Notes: generated by a model not told the origin, from the letters alone. Counted from the stretch's first letter, positions 34,971 through 44,542 are shown. The stretch: DNA of 64,000 nucleotides from an uncultured Prevotella sp. (GCA_900319905.1 ONQB01000005.1:1-64000); one strand, 5' to 3'. Translations and numbers: made by a program.

Positions 34971-36143
34971 TTACTCTTCTGGCGGCAGGCTCTGATAATG
35001 ACGGGTTGTATAGACTTGAATCAAGAAGATGACGCAAAGCACTATGCCGATCTTATAGGCTCCTGCCACATCACTGTCGCCAAAGACGATTTTAGCAAGC
35101 GGTGTGACGATAACGGGTGAGAGAAACTGACCCAGATACAGTGAGGCAGAGAGTAGCGGCATGACGGTAGTGGCAGAGTTGCGGCCGCCTTTGATGGAAG
35201 CGATGGTATTGAGATAGGGCACTCCAACTCCGTTGGCGACACCTGTGAAAACAGCTCCGACCAACAGTAGCAAAATACCATGAGCCAAGGCAAAACACAG
35301 ATAGCCGACAAGAAAGAAAAGAGGAGCGAAATACTTAATGGGTGTACGGAAGATCTGCATTAACTGTCCGAAGACCAAGCCCGCAAAGAACGCTATCAAA
35401 TCCAGACCGACCATGATGAGCGTGGTGGTATGAAGTCCCAAGCCCATCTGCTCATGAGCCGTAATAGCAAAGTTGGTGGGATAGATAAAGAAGATCATCA
35501 TCAGCAGAAGCATGCCGTTGACGGAAGGATGGAATTTGAGAAGCTGACGAGGTTGAAACGGTATGCCACGCTTATTGGCAGAGCCAAGATGCTCGTCGGG
35601 GAGATAGCGAACTACCATGACGATGGCGAAGACGCCTAACAGATAGACAAGGAACGCCCATTGCCAGCCGATGCCAGCCAACAATCCAGCCAGCAGCGTA
35701 GCCACTACCCCACCCATCTGATTCATCGCAGCGGAGAGGCCCATGAGATGAGCTTGCTGCTCAGGTGGATAATAGTAGGCCAAAAGGCCGGTTGACAAGG
35801 GCATGACCAGTCCGACACTGACGCCAAGAAGCGCACGCAGGGTGAGGAGCACATAGATGTCATCGGCAAGAAAGCAACCGGCACCGGCGAGGACATAAAG
35901 CATCAGTCCAGCCAACGCAATCTGGCGCGTACCGAAGTGGCGACTGATATTGAGGAAGAAAAGGTTGGTAATGATAATAAGTAATGCCGGGATACTCACA
36001 ATGAACTGTACCAACAATGCCGGCGATGTAGAGAAATGCTCCTTGATAACGCCCAAGGCAGGAGCAATAGCGGCTCCGGCCATAACAGTCAGGAGCGACA
36101 TTGACAGAATGGTGTCTGTCAGCTTTTTGTTTACTTGACTCAT
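34971..36143 (-). CDS. MFS transporter, DHA family
   Basis: A 390-residue 12-helix inner membrane protein of the drug:H+ antiporter type. Motifs include GAAIAPALGVIKEHF in helix 1, FGTRQIALAGL after helix 2, and the motif-C-like GLSAAMNQMGGVVATLLAGLLAGIGWQWAF in helix 5 (about 140-170), which is typical of exporters. Full length. Monocistronic, with a -7 box about 110 nt upstream. Its 3' end directly abuts repeat copy B. Substrate unknown. Confidence 0.9.
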   Translation of the reverse strand: MSQVNKKLTDTILSMSLLTVMAGAAIAPALGVIKEHFSTSPALLVQFIVSIPALLIIITNLFFLNISRHFGTRQIALAGLMLYVLAGAGCFLADDIYVLLTLRALLGVSVGLVMPLSTGLLAYYYPPEQQAHLMGLSAAMNQMGGVVATLLAGLLAGIGWQWAFLVYLLGVFAIVMVVRYLPDEHLGSANKRGIPFQPRQLLKFHPSVNGMLLLMMIFFIYPTNFAITAHEQMGLGLHTTTLIMVGLDLIAFFAGLVFGQLMQIFRTPIKYFAPLFFLVGYLCFALAHGILLLLVGAVFTGVANGVGVPYLNTIASIKGGRNSATTVMPLLSASLYLGQFLSPVIVTPLAKIVFGDSDVAGAYKIGIVLCVIFLIQVYTTRHYQSLPPEE

Positions 36144-36249
36144 GATGTAATGTTATGAACTATAATAGCCTGTAAGCGTTCATAACTAGACTTACGTGTC
36201 AACGCAGGGATTGTACACTACATGTTATCTACTTCTTGACAGGCAGTTG

Positions 36250-36257
36250 CAAAGGTA
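36250..36257 (-). promoter_or_regulatory. -7 promoter box of the MFS gene
   Basis: On the minus strand TACCTTTG followed by CA. It lies 106 nt upstream of the ATG at 36143, leaving a 5' leader of about 100 nt. Confidence 0.55.
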
Positions 36258-36347
36258 CTACTTTTTTTTGATTTTACGAATGCGCTATTGTTTTTCCCCA
36301 TTTATTTTTCACTACTTGTAGGTATTGCACAATCTCACGAATGTGGC

Positions 36348-36355
36348 TAACTTTG
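36348..36355 (+). promoter_or_regulatory. -7 promoter box of the broken TonB receptor operon
   Basis: TAACTTTG followed by CAA, exact consensus. It leaves a leader of about 195 nt before the ATG at 36558. Confidence 0.58.
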
Positions 36356-36361
36356 CAACCG

Positions 36362-36557
36362 CATATGGCAGAAGGCCCATAATGCTATGTAAAGATTGGT
36401 TGACGGAAACGGATAAGGAGACCCAGCCATCAGCACCCTTGGTGCTTGTGGCGTAAAACCACTGGATTGTCATATCCACCTTATTGTACCACGAAGGCAC
36501 ACCATATCTTATATCGTGACATGATATAAAAATGTCAGACATAAGAAATGATATTGA
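36362..36557 (+). promoter_or_regulatory. Long structured 5' leader of the TonB receptor operon
   Basis: A non-coding leader with several short stems: AGCACC-CTT-GGTGCT, GTGG...CCAC and GGAT...ATCC follow one another around 36434-36477. It could hold a regulatory RNA for a metal- or cofactor-responsive uptake operon. No known riboswitch class was recognised with confidence. Confidence 0.3.
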
Positions 36558-38193
36558 ATGGATATGATAAAGAATGAATACTCACTTTTGGGGATATCTA
36601 TGGCCTTATTGGCTCTGCCCGTAATGGCTGAAGCACAGAATGCCCATCCCCACGACGGCCATTACAGGTCGGACAGCACTTCTCTGCAGCGTACGCAGCG
36701 CATCGGAGAAGTCGTTGTGCACGGAAAATATGTCGACCGGGTAAACAAGTCGGACTACAATGCCGTAGCCATTGACACGCGTAAGCTGCGCAATACCAAC
36801 CTCGACCTGGCACATGCCCTCGATCGTGTGGCAGGCATCAAAATTCGTGAGGAGGGCGGCGTTGGCTCATCAGTCCAACTCAACCTCAACGGCTTTACGG
36901 GTCAGCACGTCAAGGTGTTCATCGACGGTATGCCTATGGACAACTCCAACACAAGCTTTGGACTGAACAACATCCCGGCAGGGTTCGCCTCACAATTGCA
37001 GGTTTACAAAGGTGTTGTGCCGGTAGATTTCGGAGGTGACGCCATCGGTGGTGTCATCAACATCGTCACTGACCACAGTCCTCGAACCTATATCGATGCC
37101 AGTTACAGCTACGGCTCTTTCAACACCCACCGCAACAACCTCGCACTCGGATGGACAAGTAAGCAAGGCTTCATGATCCGCTTCAACGCCTATCAAAATT
37201 ATTCCGACAACGACTACAAGGTGAAGACACAATGGACCGACCTTTCTACCTCGACCATCAGCAATGAGGAACGTTGGTTTCGTCGCTTCCACGACCGTTA
37301 CCACAACGAAGCTGTCATCTTGCAAGCCGGACTGGTCAACAAGTCTTGGGCCAATAAACTGCTATTCGGACTCCAATATAGTCATGAATATGCACAGATA
37401 CAGAATGCCAAACTCATGAAGATCGTCTTTGGAGGCAAGCTGCGCAAGAACTGGGGACTTACAGGTGAAATTGAGCTATGAGCGGGCCTTGCGCCTGCCC
37501 ACCGAGCGTGAGCTCTTCGGTGACGGCGATTATGAGGAAGGTGACGCTGTACTCAAGCCGGAGAAGAGCAATAACATCAACCTTAACTTCAACTATGAGC
37601 ACACTTTAGCCGATGCACACACCATAGTGGCTGACCTGGGTCTCAACTACCGCAACGTCCAGGATTATATCATCCGTACCATCAACTCCAAAGGAGTGGC
37701 TGTGAGCACCAACCACGGTCATGTCGTCGGACAAGGATTCGATGCTACTATACATTATATATATAAGGACATCTTCACCATAGGTGGCAACTACTCCATA
37801 CAAAACATGCGCAACCGCGAGCGTTACAATTCCAATGGAGCATTGAGCGTGACCTATAACAACCGAGTGCCAAACATCCCTTACGCATTCGGCAATATGG
37901 ATGCAAGCTACACGCTGAAGCATGTATTGGGCAAGTACAATAAGCTCACGATTGGCTATGACATGCGTTATGTGCATCGCTTCTATCGCTCCTGGTCAGG
38001 TGACGGTGCCAAGCTCTATGTGCCCGAACAGTATAGCCACGACGCCAATCTGACCTATTCCATCTATGGCGGGCGCTACAACATCTCCTTCGAGGCGAAC
38101 AATTTCACCAACAGTCTGCTCTACGACAACTACAGTCTGCAGAAGCCAGGCCGCACCTTCGCCGTTAAGTTCAGATATGTTTGGAGCAAATAA
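36558..38193 (+). pseudogene. TonB-dependent receptor with internal deletion and frame change
   Basis: Two pieces of one receptor. The first (36558 to about 37460) has a signal peptide, then the plug with DLAHALDRVAGIKIREEGG, VFIDGMPMDNSN and the first barrel strands. The second (about 37440-38193, another frame) has LQVKLSYERALRLPTERELFG and the C-terminal strands ending KFRYVWSK. Roughly 250-350 residues of the middle barrel are absent and the frames do not join; the first frame stops at 37481. With the DUF4374 lipoproteins and nitroreductase downstream, the intact protein probably imported an iron-siderophore. As written, it cannot work. Confidence 0.82.
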
Positions 38194-38249
38194 GTTAGGA
38201 GTTAGGAGTTAGGAGTTAGAAGTTAGGAATTAGAAGTTAGGAATTAAAA
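38194..38249. repeat. Tandem 7-bp repeat
   Basis: Eight consecutive units of GTTAGGA or close variants (GTTAGAA, ATTAGAA, ATTAAAA) directly after the TonB receptor stop codon at 38191-38193. The word GTTAGGAGG recurs inside the start of the next gene (38326-38358). Possibly a degenerate member of the stop-proximal repeat family, or a slippage tract. Confidence 0.8.
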
Positions 38250-38277
38250 TAAAAACTTACAATAAAATATTATCAAT

Positions 38278-39624
38278 ATGGAAGAAGTAAAACGATTCTT
38301 GAAGCATATCTCCTTTCTTGAGGGGTTAGGAGGAAAAGCTGTGTTAGGAGGAAAGGCTTTCATTCTTTTCCTTCCCCTCCTCTTCGCTGCTTGCAGCAGT
38401 GATGAGAGTGCAGAAAGCACCAACGGGGAGAACAATGGCATCGCCAGCGACGCTACGACCAGTGGTCACTTCTTCTTGGACGTGGCTTCAGATGACGGTA
38501 CCGAATACATCATGCAGGCGACATCAGTCACCGACGGCGATCTGAACATCAAAAGCAATATCAAAGAGTTGCCAACCTCTCCCTACACGTGGGTGTTCAA
38601 GAACAGCTATGCCGTAGGCATGTCGTACCAGCAGCAATATCCTGGTGTGGGCTACTGCGTAAAACTTGTCGACGAAAGCAAACCCTTTGAACAGATCGGC
38701 ACCTTCCAGGTCAGCGACCGCTTTACAACTTACGGGTTTGTAGACAAGCTGTTTGTCACTGGTATCTCTGGACAGACCAAAGGCAACCGCAGCGACATCT
38801 CGATCTTTGATTTCTGGACACCCGACGACAATGGTGTCAGACTCCTCCGCAGCAAGTCCATGACAACCAGCAATCTTGCCGGTGAAGACCAACAAGCCAC
38901 ATTCTCGGGAATCATCGATAATGGCGATGGCACTTTCCTTACCGCAATGATTAAGTCCGACCATAAGGATGATGGCAGCGACGCGCAGGGCGGCAGCATC
39001 GGCAACGTCAAATATCCCGACAGTTGCTGGATTGTAAAGATGGATACAGCTTTGAACATAAAAGCCGTCTATGGCGACAACCGCATCAGCTACGCCTGCG
39101 GACAGTTCCGTTCGCAGACTCTCAATTCTATCTATAAGGTCGATGACGGCACTGTTTACGTCTTCAGCAACAGCTATGAAGCCAACAGCACGCTACCAGC
39201 CGGTGCCCTTCGCATCAAGAAAGGCGCTAATGGCTTCGACCCAGACTATTACTTCGATATCCAGACTGAGCTAAGCGGATATAAGTTCCGCCGCGTATGG
39301 CCTATCACTGGCAGCAAATTCCTGCTGGAGCTCTACGATGAGAAGACGGCCACCTCTACGGGGGCCGCACGCCATTATGCCATCATTGATATGGAGACGA
39401 AGACACACACAGATATCACGGGACTGCCCGACAAGCTCAACATCACTTCCGGACAGACGACAGGCGACGTACCGATGGTGCACGATGGCAAAATCTTCAT
39501 TCCCATCACTGTACGTGGCGGTTATGCTGCTCTGTACAATGTAGACCCGTCAACAGGTGTGGCCACCAAGGGTACCACTATCACCGGCGCTGCCACTATC
39601 CGAAGCGCAGGATATCTTGAATAA
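38278..39624 (+). CDS. DUF4374 surface lipoprotein (XusB-like), copy 1
   Basis: A 448-residue lipoprotein with lipobox FAAC (Cys about 40) followed by SSDES, compatible with export to the outer surface. The stretch before the hydrophobic segment is unusually long and includes a repeat-derived GLGGKAVLGGKAF. The mature part is a DUF4374 beta-propeller, with GALRIKKGANGFDPDYYFDI near residue 320 shared with the next gene. From memory, XusB of Bacteroides thetaiotaomicron, a surface lipoprotein that captures ferric enterobactin beside a TonB receptor, belongs to this family. A siderophore-binding role is therefore likely by analogy. Confidence 0.85.
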   Translation: MEEVKRFLKHISFLEGLGGKAVLGGKAFILFLPLLFAACSSDESAESTNGENNGIASDATTSGHFFLDVASDDGTEYIMQATSVTDGDLNIKSNIKELPTSPYTWVFKNSYAVGMSYQQQYPGVGYCVKLVDESKPFEQIGTFQVSDRFTTYGFVDKLFVTGISGQTKGNRSDISIFDFWTPDDNGVRLLRSKSMTTSNLAGEDQQATFSGIIDNGDGTFLTAMIKSDHKDDGSDAQGGSIGNVKYPDSCWIVKMDTALNIKAVYGDNRISYACGQFRSQTLNSIYKVDDGTVYVFSNSYEANSTLPAGALRIKKGANGFDPDYYFDIQTELSGYKFRRVWPITGSKFLLELYDEKTATSTGAARHYAIIDMETKTHTDITGLPDKLNITSGQTTGDVPMVHDGKIFIPITVRGGYAALYNVDPSTGVATKGTTITGAATIRSAGYLE

Positions 39625-39662
39625 ACTCACAACAACATATCTAAATTGTTAAACACAACACT

Positions 39663-40979
39663 ATGAACAACAAACAAGTACTTATGATGGCAGCCTTTGC
39701 AACGCTGTCAGCAACCTTCACCGCTTGCAGCGACAATGATGATGATGTCTCATCCGGAGGCACAACAGTCGACCCGTCAGAAGTGAGCTTTATAGTTACC
39801 TCCAACGATTTGTCGAAGAGTCTCCGTGGCGGTTCGCGCATGAAAGTGTTCACCGATCTGAATACTCCCAAAACAGACCAACTGGTCTATGGCGACAGTT
39901 CCAATACGGCCGTGGCATACAGCGTGGATGGCTTTACGCAGGCAAAGTACAACTCACAGGCTGGATTCTACACAGGCTACATCTATCGTCAGGGATCTGT
40001 GGACGAGTCCAAAGGCGGTATTGGCTCCGGTAAGATGGGAGCCCGTACTTTTACCTACGCTAATGGCAAACTTACGGTGAGCGGCGTGAACGTCATCACT
40101 AACTTCGGCAATGTGGGCACGTTTGGCAACTACTCTTATGCTGCCATGAACAGCGACCTGACCGTCAACATATTCTCAGCTGCCGGTGCAATGACAACTT
40201 GGAGCGCCCCCGACCTGACGAAGTACGCAGTGGACGGAGTGGCACCTGTCATCACCGACATCATGGACTTGGGTAACAACCGCTTGGCCATGGCGTTGTA
40301 CTACAGCAATCGAGACTCTGCCGCTGTAGCCTTTACTGACTACAGCTTCTCCACCATCAGCAATGTGGTCTTCGACAGCCGTATCGGTAAGGTTTATGGA
40401 GCTTGGCGTTCAGTGCGTTACGCCATGGGCGGTGTTGCCGACAACGGCGATGCTTACTTGTTCTGTGGCACCAGCGATGACAACAACAAGATTGGCGCGC
40501 TGCGCATCAAGAGTGGTGCCTCAACCTTTGATCCAGACTATCATTTCGATCTCTATACTGCAGGAGAAGGCTATCGCTTCCGTAAGGCATACCCCATCAG
40601 CGGCAACAAGTACCTGCTCGAGTTCTATACTGAAAAGACCGCCTATGGTGTGATGAATACCTCCAGCAAGTTTGCCATTGCCGATATGGAAAACAAAACC
40701 CTCACTTGGGTGACCGGCCTGCCAGACGCTTCAGAGATGGCGAACTACTCTGTTGGCTACGGTGATGGTTACGATGGTTACTACTATCTTCCTATCAGCC
40801 CGGCAGAAAGTTCAAGCACTGGAGGCAGCGGAAGCTGGCATCATGCCAAGGCTACCCGTGCCACTTCATCAGCACAGCCCACTATCTATAAGATCAACGC
40901 TTCTACAGGAGTCGCTACGGTCTTCATGACATTCAGCAAAAATGAATCCGTCAAGGCCATCAACATCATTAAGAAATAA
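39663..40979 (+). CDS. DUF4374 surface lipoprotein (XusB-like), copy 2
   Basis: A 438-residue lipoprotein (lipobox FTAC, Cys about 22, followed by SDNDDD, a likely surface-export signal). Same DUF4374 propeller as the preceding gene: compare GALRIKSGASTFDPDYHFDL with GALRIKKGANGFDPDYYFDI. The sequences have diverged enough to suggest an old duplication with different ligands. It is 38 nt after copy 1 and 6 nt before the nitroreductase gene, clearly one operon with the TonB receptor. Extra Ser/Gly-rich insertion near residue 380 (PAESSSTGGSGS). Confidence 0.86.
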   Translation: MNNKQVLMMAAFATLSATFTACSDNDDDVSSGGTTVDPSEVSFIVTSNDLSKSLRGGSRMKVFTDLNTPKTDQLVYGDSSNTAVAYSVDGFTQAKYNSQAGFYTGYIYRQGSVDESKGGIGSGKMGARTFTYANGKLTVSGVNVITNFGNVGTFGNYSYAAMNSDLTVNIFSAAGAMTTWSAPDLTKYAVDGVAPVITDIMDLGNNRLAMALYYSNRDSAAVAFTDYSFSTISNVVFDSRIGKVYGAWRSVRYAMGGVADNGDAYLFCGTSDDNNKIGALRIKSGASTFDPDYHFDLYTAGEGYRFRKAYPISGNKYLLEFYTEKTAYGVMNTSSKFAIADMENKTLTWVTGLPDASEMANYSVGYGDGYDGYYYLPISPAESSSTGGSGSWHHAKATRATSSAQPTIYKINASTGVATVFMTFSKNESVKAINIIKK

Positions 40980-40985
40980 TATATT

Positions 40986-41606
40986 ATGAAGCAATTCATT
41001 CATTCAATATCATGTGCAGCCGCTCTCCTGGCACTGGCAGCTCAGTCTGCCTTTGCCGGAAACGGCTTCCCGAAAGACAGCGCCGTGGTTATGAACAACA
41101 TCCTCACGCGCACCAGTATAAGAAAGTTTGAGCAACGCCCAGTGGAACAATCCAAGGTGCTGGCTCTTCTCCGTGCGGGCATGGCGGCTCCTACGGCCCG
41201 TGACCGTCGCCCCTGGCATTTCGTGGTACTCAACGATACCGCTGATATACACGCCTATGCCGCCACGATGAAGCACCACGGCGAGATGGTAGCACAGACT
41301 CCGCTTGTTATCTATGCATGTGGCGACACCACCATGATGATGCCCGGTCAGGCCCGCGACTTTTGGGTAGAGGACGTGTCTTGTGCCTCGGAAAACATTC
41401 TCCTGGCAGCCCATGCCATGGGACTCGGTGCCGTGTGGACTAGTGTCTATCCCGAGGCCCGCAAAGTGAAAGGCGTAAGCCAAGCGCTCCATCTGCCCGG
41501 CAATCTCATTCCTCTCAACTGCATTCTCATCGGTTACCCTGACGAGGCTCCACAACCGAAGGATAAATGGGACGAAGATAAGATTACGTGGTGGAAAGCA
41601 AAATAA
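40986..41606 (+). CDS. Exported nitroreductase family protein
   Basis: A 206-residue FMN-dependent nitroreductase-like protein preceded by a signal peptide (about 1-24, ending FAG). NNILTRTSIRKFEQRPV, LRAGMAAPTARDRRPWHFVV and AAHAMGLGAVWTSVYP are the standard FMN-contact motifs. Export is unusual, since most nitroreductases are cytoplasmic. Its place 6 nt after a DUF4374 gene suggests that it reduces an imported ligand, for example an iron chelate, in the periplasm, where the PepSY-type reductase would act in xus loci. That is inference. Confidence 0.88.
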   Translation: MKQFIHSISCAAALLALAAQSAFAGNGFPKDSAVVMNNILTRTSIRKFEQRPVEQSKVLALLRAGMAAPTARDRRPWHFVVLNDTADIHAYAATMKHHGEMVAQTPLVIYACGDTTMMMPGQARDFWVEDVSCASENILLAAHAMGLGAVWTSVYPEARKVKGVSQALHLPGNLIPLNCILIGYPDEAPQPKDKWDEDKITWWKAK

Positions 41607-41628
41607 TGAACTAATAACACTGCATCAA

Positions 41629-41757
41629 AATAGAAGAAGGCTGGAAGTCCAGAAGCTCAGAAGTTCTGTCAATTGCATAAGTATCTGATAATAAAATATC
41701 ATTAAAGCAATGACTGAATTTCCTAACTTCAAGGCTTCTGGACTTCTTCAATTTTGA
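41629..41757. repeat. Stop-codon-proximal inverted repeat family, copy C
   Basis: Left arm GGAAGTCCAGAAGCTCAGAA; core 41668-41714 (GTCAATTGCATAAGTATC, GATAATAAAATATC and AGCAATGAC); right arm CTAACTTCAAGGCTTCTGGA then CTTCTTCAATTTT. The core is almost identical in layout to copy A. It begins 22 nt after the nitroreductase stop. Confidence 0.82.
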
Positions 41758-41863
41758 GACAGTCTCTTCAATGAATACCACAAGAGCTGCATCTAAGTAC
41801 AATGAACGGTGCAACACTATTATACAGAAATCGAAAAGATGATGCAGAAACCTGTCCGTATAG

Positions 41864-41895
41864 CTTGCACGGATAATTAATTTTTCTTACATTTG
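41864..41895 (+). promoter_or_regulatory. Promoter of the SusR-like regulator
   Basis: CTTG (41864-41867), 20-nt spacing and TACATTTG (41888-41895), close to the TTTG/TAnnTTTG consensus. The leader to the ATG at 41945 would be about 43 nt. Confidence 0.6.
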
Positions 41896-41944
41896 CAGCC
41901 TGACTAACGTTTCAACACTGACTATCCTCTAAAAACCGTATGTT

Positions 41945-44368
41945 ATGATTTTAAAGAGTTCAGGCGCTATGCGATTTATTCGTTTATTGTTCGTCTTTGC
42001 CTTACTATCCATGCCAGATCCAATGCCCGTCGATGCGCAACATTGCATCATCCGAGATTTTGGAGAAGATGACGGTCTGGCGCACTGGCACGTCACCAGC
42101 ATGTTGCAAGACAGCTACGGCATATTGTGGTTTGGCACTTGGAACGGACTCGAGCGATTTGACGGTGAAACCTTCACACTTTTCAAATCACATCCAGGCG
42201 ACCAAAGTGTCATGCCCAACGACCGTATACGCAACATCAAATTGGGCAGAGACAACTGCATCTACTGCTACAATGAAAATGAATGGTATCGGTTCAATCC
42301 TACTACTGGCACCTTCTCCACTGTCGGCCAAACTATGCAGCGTGCACTTGACTTACAACCGCGCCAGATGAACACATCGATATGGAAACGCTACCCAATT
42401 ACTCGGGAAATGAAGGGTTTAAACTTTTCCATGGCCGACCGTCAGGGTAACATCTGGCTCATCATTCCCACAGGCATTCGTCAAGTAAGTTTCAAGCCAT
42501 CTACATTCAGGCGACTGTGGACACAACGCAATGCAGAGGTGAAATGCATCTACCAAGACCGCACAGGCCATATATGGATTTCAACCAAGGAAGACAGCAA
42601 AGTGCGCATTTACGACCACAACCTCCGGCTCATAGGCTACCTCACACCAGAAGGACACATCACGGCAAATCCCACTTCGTTTGTCCAACCGGTGTATAGC
42701 ATCTTACAAGACCACAAGGGCACAATATGGCTGGGCAGCAAGCCCGGAGGTCTTTTCAAATTGCAAAAGAGCATCACCGGCTTTGCCATAACAAGATATG
42801 TAAAAGGCACCCGACGCAACAGCCTCAACTGCAACGATATCTACGACATTGCCGAGGGTCCTGACGGGCGGCTCTGGTTAGCCACGATGGGTGGCGGGAT
42901 AAACATCATGACCAACCGGAAAGGCAAAGCCGTGTTTCTGAACAAGGACAATAGCCTGAAAGGATGGCCAAAGGCCATGAGAGCAAACTGCGTGCGCAGG
43001 CTGCTGTTCTCTCCATTGAGCGAGCTCTATGCTGCTACCACCGAGGGACTCATCACCTATAAAAAAGGCGGAGAGTTTATACTGCACGCCAAGGAACCGG
43101 ATCGTCAGACCAGCTTGAGCTGCAACGCAACAATGGATGTGGCAATGTACGGCGGCAACCACGTTTATGTCAGCACCGAAAGTGGAGGAGTCAACGAAGC
43201 TGGAGTGGCCAACCTGGGTAGCGGGCAACTGCTTTTCCGCCACTACAACAGCATGAACGGACTGAACTCCGACATCACACAAGGTATGGTCATTCAAGGG
43301 CAGACACTATGGATAGCCAGCAGCAACCAAGTGCTGACACTCGACATGCGGCGGAAGCGGACAGCCTCTTTCGGCACTAATTTCTGGGGCGAACCGCTCA
43401 GATTTTCCGAAGCACGTCCCCTCAGACTGGCCGACGGACGATGGCTTTTCGGTCTGTTGGACGGTGCCATCACTGTCAACGAACGACAGTTTGCACGCAA
43501 GAGCTATGTGCCGCCCATCTATCTGACCAACATCAGCATAAAGAACCAGCCCAACGACTACAACGTCAATCACCTCGACACCTTGGTGCTGAATCCAAAC
43601 GAGCGTAGTCTGACCATCAACTTCAAAGCCATTGACTATACGCCCAACGCCAATATACGATACGCCACACGGCTTGACAAGGACAGCGCATGGCTTTATC
43701 TCGACCACATTCATGCGGCTTCTTTTCTGGACATGCAACCCGGCACCTACCAGCTACATATCAAATCGACCAATGCCCACGGAGAATGGTCGGACAACGA
43801 GCGCGTGCTTACCATTGTTGTGAAGCCCCGTTTCACCGAAACCCTGTGGTTCAAAATACTGTTGGTACTGATTATCGCCGCACTGACAACTACCGGGTGC
43901 TACACCTACTTCTATATAAGGAGAATCAGGAGGAAGCAAAGTGCCACACTAAAGGCCTACCTTGACCTGCTGAACAAGCAGCAAGACCGTACCCACGTAC
44001 ATCAGAGGACAGAAAGGCCAAACAACAGTCTGAGTCCGGAGGACGAGCGGTTCATGGCAAAGGTGATGGCGTATGTAGAGCGGGAGTTAGGCAACTCTGA
44101 TGCCAATTTAAACGACATGGCTGCTGCAACAGCCACCAGTCTGTCCGGTCTCAACCGAAAGATGAAATCCATTGTAGGACTAACGCCTGCCGAATTTCTG
44201 TTCGAGGCACGCATAAAGAAAGCCTGCACCTTGCTCTCCACCACCGAGGCACCCATCAGTGACATCAGCTGGCAATGCGGATTTACCGATCCCAAATATT
44301 TCAGTAAACGGTTTAAAGCGTCGAAAGGCTTGTCACCAACTGAATACAGAGCAAGCGAAAAAGAATGA
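41945..44368 (+). CDS. SusR-like transmembrane regulator: reg_prop sensor fused to AraC DNA-binding domain
   Basis: An 807-residue inner membrane regulator. After the signal anchor (about 9-30) come two-component-regulator propeller repeats in the periplasm (DSYGILWFGTWNGLERFDG, DRTGHIWISTKEDS, GRLWLATMGGGI), a Y_Y_Y-like domain (about 525-630), one membrane helix (about 635-657) and a cytoplasmic AraC-type helix-turn-helix pair (about 698-805, ending GLSPTEYRAS). There is no histidine kinase or receiver domain, so it is built like SusR and not like a hybrid two-component system. It should sense pectin fragments and activate the PL1 and CE12-like genes downstream. Met at 41969 is an alternative start. 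Confidence 0.9.
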   Translation: MILKSSGAMRFIRLLFVFALLSMPDPMPVDAQHCIIRDFGEDDGLAHWHVTSMLQDSYGILWFGTWNGLERFDGETFTLFKSHPGDQSVMPNDRIRNIKLGRDNCIYCYNENEWYRFNPTTGTFSTVGQTMQRALDLQPRQMNTSIWKRYPITREMKGLNFSMADRQGNIWLIIPTGIRQVSFKPSTFRRLWTQRNAEVKCIYQDRTGHIWISTKEDSKVRIYDHNLRLIGYLTPEGHITANPTSFVQPVYSILQDHKGTIWLGSKPGGLFKLQKSITGFAITRYVKGTRRNSLNCNDIYDIAEGPDGRLWLATMGGGINIMTNRKGKAVFLNKDNSLKGWPKAMRANCVRRLLFSPLSELYAATTEGLITYKKGGEFILHAKEPDRQTSLSCNATMDVAMYGGNHVYVSTESGGVNEAGVANLGSGQLLFRHYNSMNGLNSDITQGMVIQGQTLWIASSNQVLTLDMRRKRTASFGTNFWGEPLRFSEARPLRLADGRWLFGLLDGAITVNERQFARKSYVPPIYLTNISIKNQPNDYNVNHLDTLVLNPNERSLTINFKAIDYTPNANIRYATRLDKDSAWLYLDHIHAASFLDMQPGTYQLHIKSTNAHGEWSDNERVLTIVVKPRFTETLWFKILLVLIIAALTTTGCYTYFYIRRIRRKQSATLKAYLDLLNKQQDRTHVHQRTERPNNSLSPEDERFMAKVMAYVERELGNSDANLNDMAAATATSLSGLNRKMKSIVGLTPAEFLFEARIKKACTLLSTTEAPISDISWQCGFTDPKYFSKRFKASKGLSPTEYRASEKE

Positions 44369-44542
44369 CTCTTATCAATCCGATTTTCCCAGGGATGAAA
44401 GAAGTAGTCTTTGACTGACTTCTGTATCCAAGGACTATTTTCTTTCATTTACCAGAAGAAAGAGGTTGACTCACTGCTTTATTGCAACATTTCTACCCCT
44501 TTGTTGGCATTATTTTGCCCCCTTCTTTTGTCTTGATGTAGC

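Noticed and set aside
36362-36557. Cobalamin riboswitch
   Set aside because: A CCACTGG segment is present, but the B12-box context and the expected long paired core were not found. Kept only as a structured leader of unknown type.
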